From NCBI GenBank assembly GCA_009782245.1, contig WRKK01000226.1:1-7053 (forward strand): a DNA stretch of 7,053 bases, given 5' to 3'. The translations under genes and the position numbers were made by a program. The notes below the pieces were generated by a model. The model worked only from the letters and a program-made list of their open reading frames with translations. It searched no databases and had not been told where the DNA came from. Below, one piece after another: positions 1-5,437 of the stretch. Source of the stretch: Defluviitaleaceae bacterium (GTDB lineage Bacteria; Bacillota; Clostridia; Lachnospirales; WQUN01). How positions within the stretch are numbered: the first letter of the stretch is position 1; each line of letters starts with the position of its first letter.

Positions 1-207
1 CGCGCCGCCGAAATTTTGGAATATTTACGCCAACCCTACGATTTGCAAAAATTCTTCGGCGATACAACCTTGTTTGGCTGCGATTTATACGCCAACAACG
101 CAATTTTAGCCGATAAAGCACGGCATTATTTTGAAGAACTAAATAGTGCCAAAGGTGCGGTAAAACGCACTATTGACAAATATTGGGGGAATTATGGCAT
201 TAAATAA
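1..207 (+). CDS. C-terminal fragment of an unidentified protein (5' end outside window)
   Basis: The frame is open from base 1 and ends at a TAA at 205-207, giving the last 68 residues of a longer protein. A TTG at 16 could be read as a start, but there is no ribosome binding site before it and the frame continues upstream, so this is a truncation by the window edge. The fragment has no membrane segment and one cysteine. Its pattern (LFG-x-DLY, then a helix ending GAVKRTIDKY) vaguely recalls the C-terminal helices of mannitol-1-phosphate/uronate-type polyol dehydrogenases. That is an impression from memory, not an assignment. A strong terminator follows 36 bases after the stop, so this gene ends its transcription unit and is not in an operon with the next gene. 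Confidence 0.75.
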   Translation, partial: RAAEILEYLRQPYDLQKFFGDTTLFGCDLYANNAILADKARHYFEELNSAKGAVKRTIDKYWGNYGIK

Positions 208-243
208 ATTTCACGCAATAATTTTGGGTAAATTTTTTGCGTT

Positions 244-275
244 GCAGGGGTTTCATTTTGAAACCCCTGCTTTAA
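244..275 (+). terminator. Rho-independent terminator of the upstream gene
   Basis: A perfect 12-bp stem (244-255 pairs with 259-270) closes a 3-nt TTT loop and is followed by TTTAA. The stem begins with GCAGGGG. It lies 36 bases after the stop codon of the first gene, as expected for its transcription end. The T-run after the stem is short, but the stem is very stable. Confidence 0.85.
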
Positions 276-408
276 TCCAAAGGGGTTGACAAACGGGCGA
301 ACGACCCGTCTGCCCATTCCGATATTTCTACAACTGAACCACAGGCAAAACAGGCAACCGCAAAGATACTATCATCAACTTACCACTAAAATCCATTAAG
401 AAATTTTA
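276..408. other. Intergenic DNA with two weak hairpins, no gene seen
   Basis: I see no credible coding frame with a ribosome binding site here. Two small inverted repeats are visible: ACGGG at 293-297 with CCCGT at 305-309, and CTAAAAT at 386-392 with ATTTTAG at 403-409. A TTGACA at 286-291 looks like a -35 box but has no -10 box at suitable spacing. A promoter for the next gene probably lies in this stretch, but I could not place it. Confidence 0.5.
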
Positions 409-463
409 GCGGGTCAAGGGGCGCACTCCTTGCGGGGTGTGGGGCAGAGCCCCACGGTTTTGA
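409..463 (+). repeat. Dispersed palindromic repeat, copy A
   Basis: This GC-rich block contains a perfect 7-bp hairpin (GTGGGGC at 439-445, loop AGA, GCCCCAC at 449-455) followed by CGGTTTTGA. The same block, on the minus strand and with one extra hairpin module, occurs at 6970-7053. Shared pieces in order are AGGGGCG, CTTGCGGG, GTGTGGG, then GCCC-CACGGTTTTGA. Here it ends 27 bases before the U32 start codon and points in the same direction as that gene. The hairpin plus the T-rich stretch at 458-471 could also act as a weak terminator or leader structure. It most likely belongs to a genome-wide family of intergenic REP-like elements (inference). Confidence 0.7.
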
Positions 464-490
464 AGTTTTTTGAAAGAAAAGGAGACATTT

Positions 491-2461
491 ATGAGATTTT
501 TTAACGGCAAGCAAATAGAACTTTTAGCACCCGCTGGCAATATGGCGATATTTACGCAACTTTTGAACACAAATTGCGATGCTTTTTATTTGGGCGGAAA
601 AGGCTTGAATATGCGTCTGCACAGAAAAGATTTCAACTTTAGCGATGACGAACTGATAAAAGTGGTGCAAATGGCAAACGAGGTTGACAAAAAAATATTC
701 GTTACCGTCAACAGCTTGCACGACAAAAACGAAGTAGCACAAGCCGAAAAATATTTGCAGTTTTTGGCAGAAAAAGTACAGCCACACGCAATTATTATAC
801 AAGATTTCGGCATTTTGGAGCAAGCACACAACTTGGGGCTAGAGGTTCACGCATCGGTTATGGCGAATGTGCATAATTTGGCAAGCATTAACAGGCTCTA
901 CAAACTGGGCGTTTCGCGGGTTGTACTGCCCCGCGAACTTCCCATAAGCTACGTAAAAAGCCTTGCAAACACAACGCCAATGCAATTTGAATATTTTGTA
1001 CACGGAGATATGTGCATAGCACACGGCGGACAATGCTTGTATTCTGGCATTTTGCTCGGCAAAAGTTCCAACCGTGGCCGCTGCATGAAACCCTGCCGCT
1101 GGAACTACAAAATACAGGCAAACGGCAAAACACACGAAACTTTCTACCCAATGGCGGTAAAAGATATGTATATGTACGAACATATCCCAGAAATGATACA
1201 TAGCGGGATTGTGGCGTTTAAGATAGAGGGCAGAATGCGCGATGCGGAATATTTGTCAACCATAATTAACGCATACGGCGATGCTATTGATAATTATATT
1301 GCCGACCCCCTAGCCTTTAACCGCAAAAAAGACAGCACCGCCCTTTTTGAGAACCGCAAAAGGGATTTTTCAACGGCGTACGCACTCGGCGTGCCTGGAC
1401 TTTCCAACATAAACAGGCGTTGGGAGGGCACGGGCAAATTTTACAGCACAGGCAAGCCGTTCAGTCTAGCCACCGAAGAACACAGCATAACCGCCAATCG
1501 CACCGCACAAATAAAAGAATATTTGTGCAGTTTACAATCCCAAAAATCGCAAAAATCGCAAAAATCCCATAAAATAGAACAGGCGAAAACTAGCAACAGC
1601 GGCAAATTAAAAATCAGCGTAAAAGTAAACGACCTTGAATCTGCAAAAGCAGCATTGGCAAGCGGTGCAGACAGAGTTTTTATTTCTGGCGATACATTTT
1701 TACCGTCAAAGCCGCCCACAATCGCCGAATTAGACCAATTATTTGCCGAAAACAGCGAAAACTTTCAAAAAATCTACCTATCAACCCCCAGAATGATGTT
1801 TGACATTGATTTTGACGAGTATTCTCATTTTATCGCTAAAAATCCGCAATTTACCAACTTTTTATGCACTAACATCGGCACGTTGGAATTTTTCTCGGAA
1901 AAGGGCAAACGCAACCTTATCGGCGATTATCCGCTAAATATTTACAACAGGCAATCGGCAGAATTTTTCTTGGAAAAGGCGGCAACACAGCACAATTTGG
2001 CAGAGTTCACAATATCGCCAGAGGCACAACTGGAAGACGTGGCGGACATGATAATCACGCACGGCGAAAAAGCCAACTTAATAGTGCAAGGTTCGCCCGT
2101 TGTTATGTATTTTGAACATGATTTTTACCAAAATTTGGACGACCCAAGTTACAACGGCAAAATTTTGCTGGTTGACGATGCGGGTTTTTCGCACCCAATT
2201 TTCAAGGACAAAAAAGGCAGAAACCACATGACACTATACAAAGATTTGTGCCTGTTGCCAATATTAGGCGAACTGGCTAACATTGGGATGCACAACATAA
2301 CAATAGAGGCCGCCCACTTGCCGCCGCCGCAAATAGTCCAGTTATGCAGCACCTACCAGCAAGCCGCCACCGATTTGGCTTTATGCCAGAGATTATTTGA
2401 AAATTTGCGGGAAAATAATGATTATAGTTTTGGTGGTTTGGGGTTTAGTGTTGGGGAGTGA
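491..2461 (+). CDS. Peptidase U32 family protein, two-domain (probable RNA-hydroxylation-type Fe-S enzyme)
   Basis: The 656-residue protein starts at ATG 491, with GGAG at 481-484 spaced 6 nt away. A TTG at 470 in the same frame lies upstream of this site and is rejected. It opens with the U32 N-terminus (ELLAPAGN, residues 10-17) and carries the family signature around residues 167-186 (FEYFVHGDMC, then GGQCLYSG). Cysteines 175, 182, 198 and 202 are spaced as for an iron-sulfur cluster, followed by FKIEGRMR (243-250). Residues 372-656 look like a second, cysteine-poor copy of the barrel, in which VQGSP (532-536) takes the place of VHGDMC. A Ser/Gln/Lys linker joins the halves. Family members RlhA (23S rRNA) and TrhP (tRNA U34) are prephenate-dependent RNA hydroxylases, and UbiU/UbiV hydroxylate ubiquinone precursors without oxygen. 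Length is close to RlhA (about 650), but the substrate cannot be fixed from sequence. It is probably not a true protease despite the name. It appears monocistronic and is cytosolic. Confidence 0.9.
   Translation: MRFFNGKQIELLAPAGNMAIFTQLLNTNCDAFYLGGKGLNMRLHRKDFNFSDDELIKVVQMANEVDKKIFVTVNSLHDKNEVAQAEKYLQFLAEKVQPHAIIIQDFGILEQAHNLGLEVHASVMANVHNLASINRLYKLGVSRVVLPRELPISYVKSLANTTPMQFEYFVHGDMCIAHGGQCLYSGILLGKSSNRGRCMKPCRWNYKIQANGKTHETFYPMAVKDMYMYEHIPEMIHSGIVAFKIEGRMRDAEYLSTIINAYGDAIDNYIADPLAFNRKKDSTALFENRKRDFSTAYALGVPGLSNINRRWEGTGKFYSTGKPFSLATEEHSITANRTAQIKEYLCSLQSQKSQKSQKSHKIEQAKTSNSGKLKISVKVNDLESAKAALASGADRVFISGDTFLPSKPPTIAELDQLFAENSENFQKIYLSTPRMMFDIDFDEYSHFIAKNPQFTNFLCTNIGTLEFFSEKGKRNLIGDYPLNIYNRQSAEFFLEKAATQHNLAEFTISPEAQLEDVADMIITHGEKANLIVQGSPVVMYFEHDFYQNLDDPSYNGKILLVDDAGFSHPIFKDKKGRNHMTLYKDLCLLPILGELANIGMHNITIEAAHLPPPQIVQLCSTYQQAATDLALCQRLFENLRENNDYSFGGLGFSVGE
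1541..1567 (+). repeat. Three tandem 9-bp repeats in the U32 interdomain linker
   Basis: The unit CAAAAATCG occurs at 1541-1549 and 1550-1558, and as CAAAAATCC at 1559-1567. It encodes a Gln-Lys-Ser repeat (residues about 350-359) in the linker between the two halves of the U32 protein. Because the unit is a multiple of three, copy-number change would alter linker length without breaking the frame. Confidence 0.85.
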
Positions 2462-2491
2462 AGTTAAGGCGGTTTATAGGCACTTTATAAT

Positions 2492-2523
2492 AAACGGGCG
2501 ACACCGAGATAGTCGCCCGTTTT
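2492..2523. terminator. Bidirectional terminator between convergent genes
   Basis: A perfect 11-bp stem (AAACGGGCGAC at 2492-2502 with GTCGCCCGTTT at 2512-2522) encloses a 9-nt loop. A-runs on one arm and T-runs on the other make it usable from both strands. It sits 30 bases after the U32 stop and 16 bases beyond the aspartic protease stop, the expected place for a shared terminator of converging transcripts. The T-tract is short in both directions, so efficiency is uncertain. Confidence 0.8.
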
Positions 2524-2538
2524 CCGTTCCGATTTAGT

Positions 2539-2979
2539 CTAAGTATGCACAGGGGACGGAGTAGGCGGAATCTTAAACGGCTTATTTTGAATACGAAAAA
2601 TTTTCGTATCAGAATGTATATGCAGTTTGGATAAAATATCCATGCCGACAACGCCGTGCAAATAATAGTTTGTCCATTCCAAAACATGGACGTTAAAATT
2701 CGTAAATGCAACCTCTCCGCCAAGTTCTAATCTTGCAATTTTTGTCATGTCAAAATAAGCAGGGCCCGTGCCTGTCATGTATGGGCTACTATCTTTTGTT
2801 ATATTTGTGTAGCCCAAGTCTTTAAGGAATTTTCGTGATATAGCTGTCCTCGTTGCCCCTGTATCAATCAGTAATATTACAGGAATTGGTTTGATTTTTT
2901 TATTCATTGGGTATAAATCAGCCTTAACTTTTAAGGTTTTGGAGTTAATTTGCCATGACAAAAATAAATCCAAGTTCAT
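2539..2979 (-). CDS. Stand-alone retropepsin-like (clan AA) aspartic protease
   Basis: This 146-residue protein has the hallmark of one retropepsin lobe. A hydrophobic strand leads into the catalytic motif LLIDTGATRTAIS (residues 36-48, Asp39 catalytic), then a glycine-rich possible flap (MTGTGPAY, 68-75), and finally the hydrophobic-hydrophobic-Gly strand GVVGMDIL (109-116). Such single-lobe enzymes work as homodimers, each chain giving one Asp. There is no signal peptide or membrane segment, so it should be cytosolic. The ATG at 2979 is preceded by AAGGAGG (2989-2983) only 3 nt away, and an in-frame TAA at 2991-2989 prevents any earlier start; TTG 2973 is an alternative with better spacing. 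It overlaps the YPNKW repeat gene by 35 nt, so the two are probably translationally coupled. A terminator hairpin follows the stop. Its substrate is unknown; the neighbouring repeat protein is the obvious candidate (inference). Confidence 0.85.
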   Translation of the reverse strand: MNLDLFLSWQINSKTLKVKADLYPMNKKIKPIPVILLIDTGATRTAISRKFLKDLGYTNITKDSSPYMTGTGPAYFDMTKIARLELGGEVAFTNFNVHVLEWTNYYLHGVVGMDILSKLHIHSDTKIFRIQNKPFKIPPTPSPVHT

Positions 2980-3745
2980 CCTCCTCCTTTACCATTTTGA
3001 ACAAGCCCGCACTTTTTTTATAGAGTAAGGGCTCTAAAACTTCATGCCCCTCGTCTTCCGTGCCATAAACGCCATAAACCACACAGGTGTCAATATCCCC
3101 ATTTTTCCATTCATGGTCGCAAATAATTACCCATTTATTGGGGTACATATCATACAAATCTTGAAATTTCACTCTTTCAGCAATATTTATCACTATAAGT
3201 TCCTCCTCGTCTTCTTGTTTTCCTGTTTCCTCTTCCTCCCTTACCGCTTTGGTCAACCCCGCAGGCTTTTCTTGCAGCACTTCCCTTAATGCAGCACGTC
3301 CCTCGTCTTGCGTATCATAAACGCCGTAAACAACACAAGTGTCAACTCGACCATTTTTCCATGTGTCATCGCCAGAGACTACCCATTTATTTGGGTAAAT
3401 ATCGTACAAATCTTGAAATTTCACTCTATCAGCAAGGTTTGCCGCACTACATTCCTCTTCCTCTTCCTCTTTTACCATTTGGAACAGTTTCGCATCTTTC
3501 TCACGCAAAACTTGCTCCAAAACTTCAAGTCCCTCTTCTTCCGTGTCATAAACGCCATGAACCGCACAAAAGTCAATTTTTCCATTGTACCAATCATAGT
3601 TGTAGATAACTATCCATTTATTTGGGTATGCACGGTACAAACTTTGGAATTTTACTGTTATAGTCAATTCTTCTTCATCGTCAAACTCCGCATCTTCTGG
3701 CTCAGCCATGAAAGTGAGGGTTTCCATTTCGTTCGCATTTATCAT
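2945..3745 (-). CDS. Acidic three-module 'YPNKW' repeat protein of unknown function
   Basis: The start is ATG 3745, with AGGAGGA at 3757-3751 spaced 5 nt away; a TTG 19 codons upstream lies before this site and is rejected. The 266-residue product has three tandem modules beginning at about residues 31, 108 and 192. Each runs VKFQ-x-LY-x3-YPNKW, then a strand with W-x-NG-x-[IV]-D-x-C, then HGVY or YGVY, an EEG or DEG turn, and an amphipathic helix ending in a Glu-rich stretch. Conserved residues per module include Trp 44/121/205, Trp 52/129/213 and Cys 60/137/221. Variable acidic linkers separate the modules. There is no signal peptide or membrane segment. I recall single YPNKW-type small proteins beside retropepsin-like proteases in other bacteria, which matches the overlapping protease gene here. 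Function is unknown; the modules look like small alpha/beta binding domains. It lies 65 nt after the hook gene, behind a terminator-like hairpin. Confidence 0.85.
   Translation of the reverse strand: MINANEMETLTFMAEPEDAEFDDEEELTITVKFQSLYRAYPNKWIVIYNYDWYNGKIDFCAVHGVYDTEEEGLEVLEQVLREKDAKLFQMVKEEEEEECSAANLADRVKFQDLYDIYPNKWVVSGDDTWKNGRVDTCVVYGVYDTQDEGRAALREVLQEKPAGLTKAVREEEETGKQEDEEELIVINIAERVKFQDLYDMYPNKWVIICDHEWKNGDIDTCVVYGVYGTEDEGHEVLEPLLYKKSAGLFKMVKEEDELGFIFVMAN
2980..2989 (-). promoter_or_regulatory. Ribosome binding site embedded in acidic codons of the upstream gene
   Basis: On the minus strand AAAGGAGGAGG runs directly into the protease ATG at 2979. The same bases encode the final Lys-Glu-Glu of the YPNKW protein in another frame. 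Spacing from GGAGG to ATG is only 3 nt, which is short, and 9 nt to the TTG at 2973. The arrangement supports translational coupling of the two genes. Confidence 0.6.
2987..3655 (-). repeat. Three diverged tandem modules within the YPNKW gene
   Basis: Module 1 covers about 3655-3455, module 2 about 3424-3224 and module 3 about 3172-2987, a period of 77 then 84 codons. Modules 2 and 3 are much closer to each other, sharing an identical 22-base block (ACAAATCTTGAAATTTCACTCT as read on the plus strand, near 3155 and 3409). Module 1 is more diverged. This suggests stepwise internal duplication. Confidence 0.85.
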
Positions 3746-3757
3746 ATAAATCCTCCT

Positions 3758-3797
3758 AAAAATTTGGGGAAAGCCCAAAAATCGAACTTTCCCCAAA
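3758..3797 (-). terminator. Terminator or attenuator between hook gene and YPNKW gene
   Basis: On the minus strand an 11-bp perfect stem (3797-3787 with 3773-3763, core GGGGAAAG/CTTTCCCC) encloses a 13-nt loop and is followed by TTTTT at 3762-3758. The U-tract directly touches the AGGAGG of the YPNKW gene at 3757. It starts 14 bases after the flgE-type stop codon. It has the form of an intrinsic terminator ending the flagellar transcript. Because there is little room for a new promoter, some read-through, or a promoter inside the hook gene, would be needed to express the downstream pair. Confidence 0.8.
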
Positions 3798-3810
3798 ATC
3801 AAATCTCAAC

Positions 3811-5415
3811 CTACCTACGCAAATTAACCAATTCCTGCAAAAGCTCATCACTAGTAGTAATAACCCGTGAATTAGCCTGAAATCCCCGTTGCGTGGTTAT
3901 CATATCCGTAAATTCACTCGATAAATCCACATTGGACATCTCCAGCGTGCCTGGCATCATATCGCCTACAAAGCCCACGCCGTCAAACCAGCCCGAGTTT
4001 GCCGTTGGCATCCATAAATTGTTGCCCATACGCTCCAAGCCGGCGGGGTTGAGGAATACCGCTAACGGTATCTGCCCCAGTGCCCGTTGCGCCCCGTTGG
4101 AAAACCGTCCCGTTATTATCCCGTCCGAGCCGAACGATATATCTTCCAATGTGCCTGGTGCGTTGCCGTCCATGAACAATAACTGCAAATTCGTGTTCAT
4201 GCCGCTTTGTTGGCGGATTCCTGCTAAACTCCATGTGATTGTGCCAGAGTTGCCCGCTATATCTACATCGGGGGGTACGCCGATTACGGACGGCGGTAGT
4301 AGTGGGTTGCCGCCCGTGTTGAAGTTGATTCCTATCTGCGAACCTGTAACCGTATCGCCCATGCCAGCTGTGAAAATATCGTTTGGCACGGTTGCCAAGT
4401 CCATTACTGCGTCCCAACCTGGGAAAGTGGGTGCCATTGTGCCAATCCCCCGCAAAGTGCCGTTTGTGTTAAACTGGATAAATCCCATTGTGCCCTCGTC
4501 TGGGCCTATCGTGGTTTCTACTTGTATTGGGTTGCGGCGGTCGCCGTCTGGGAATATCGTTGACATTCCAGGCTCGCTCCCCACAAATTCAAACGTCCAC
4601 ACACCGCCGAGGTTGTCGCTTGGCGATTCAAACCAGCGGGGTGGCTCGTCCCAGTCCCCAGGTCGCAAAACGCTTGGGAAATCGGGCTCGTCCGCATCGG
4701 GCGAGGCGGGATCGGGTACACCTGCCTCGATTATTATCGGGCCAGGTGGCAAAAATCTAAAAATAACGTCCTGCACATACCTGTTACCAATGCTATCAAA
4801 AAACTCGACAGGGCGGCGCAATATGAAAGTGCCAGGCACATCAGGGTCTTCGTTCGCATCACGTATGTTAAGGTTGCCCATTACGTCAACCATGGTGGTG
4901 GGCGCGGGGTCCATAAACCGCATTTCTGGCGGGGTGCGTAGCGGCTGCACGCTGCCCTGCTGAATTATAAAATTACCTGGGTTGTTCGGGTCTTCTATGC
5001 TGTTCCAGCCCATAAGCTGCATTCCGCCAATAGAAAACGTGTCGCCGTTGTGCATAATATTGCCCGCACGGGTAAAAAATGTGCCGCTGGCATCGGACAC
5101 AACGAAAAAGCCGTTGCCCTGAATGGTTAAATCCATGGGGCGGTCGGTGCGTTGCGCCGAGCCTTGTGTCATAATATTGTCAATACTGCCAATGCTAACG
5201 CCCAAGCCAACTTGCATGGGGTTCACGCCAGCCCGTCCCGTTTCGGGGTTGTCGGCACTTGCGCCCGAAACCATCTGGCTCATCGCATCGGCAAAGGTCA
5301 TTCTGGACGATTTGAAACCAATCGTGTTGACGTTGGCGATATTGTTACCGATAACGTCCATTCTGCCTTGGTGCACCCGAAGTCCCGAAACTCCGGAGAA
5401 CAATGATCTCATCAT
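3811..5415 (-). CDS. flgE: Flagellar hook protein FlgE-type, paralog 1 (534 aa)
   Basis: The N-terminal rod/hook domain (residues 1-40: SLFSGVSGL, then GNNIANVNTIGFK) is followed by the FlgE/F/G core motif QGNGFFVVSD (99-108) and the GMQLMGWN stretch (131-138). A large variable D2-type region follows (about 180-400, with PVEFFDSIGNRY at 202-213). The C-terminal basal-body domain contains LEMSNVDLSSEFTDMI (491-506) and TTQRGFQANSR. The length is hook-sized; FlgG rod proteins are about 260. The hook is the extracellular universal joint, and subunits are exported by the flagellar type III system without a cleaved signal, consistent with the lack of signal peptide and of cysteines. A Pro/Asp-rich stretch at 222-262 is absent from paralog 2. 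AGGAGG at 5429-5424 is 8 nt from the ATG. It lies 22 nt after paralog 2, surely in the same transcript. Which paralog builds the main hook is not decidable here. Confidence 0.9.
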   Translation of the reverse strand: MMRSLFSGVSGLRVHQGRMDVIGNNIANVNTIGFKSSRMTFADAMSQMVSGASADNPETGRAGVNPMQVGLGVSIGSIDNIMTQGSAQRTDRPMDLTIQGNGFFVVSDASGTFFTRAGNIMHNGDTFSIGGMQLMGWNSIEDPNNPGNFIIQQGSVQPLRTPPEMRFMDPAPTTMVDVMGNLNIRDANEDPDVPGTFILRRPVEFFDSIGNRYVQDVIFRFLPPGPIIIEAGVPDPASPDADEPDFPSVLRPGDWDEPPRWFESPSDNLGGVWTFEFVGSEPGMSTIFPDGDRRNPIQVETTIGPDEGTMGFIQFNTNGTLRGIGTMAPTFPGWDAVMDLATVPNDIFTAGMGDTVTGSQIGINFNTGGNPLLPPSVIGVPPDVDIAGNSGTITWSLAGIRQQSGMNTNLQLLFMDGNAPGTLEDISFGSDGIITGRFSNGAQRALGQIPLAVFLNPAGLERMGNNLWMPTANSGWFDGVGFVGDMMPGTLEMSNVDLSSEFTDMITTQRGFQANSRVITTSDELLQELVNLRR

Positions 5416-5437
5416 AATAGTTTCCTCCTAATTTCGG

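Noticed and set aside
286..314. TTGACA as a -35 promoter element before the U32 gene
   Set aside because: At 16-18 nt spacing there is only TCTGCC-like sequence, with no AT-rich -10 box.
470..490. Upstream TTG start for the U32 protein
   Set aside because: The ribosome binding site lies inside this extension and fits ATG 491.
3746..3802. N-terminal extension of the YPNKW protein from TTG 3802
   Set aside because: The extension would be encoded through the terminator hairpin and the AGGAGG site. ATG 3745 has ideal spacing.
3308..3880. 190-codon plus-strand frame opposite the YPNKW gene
   Set aside because: Its internal repeats merely mirror the YPNKW modules on the other strand, and it has no ribosome binding site.
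3893..4963. 356-codon open frame on the plus strand opposite hook paralog 1
   Set aside because: It is antisense to a clear FlgE-type gene, has no ribosome binding site or recognisable domain, and reflects codon bias of the real gene.
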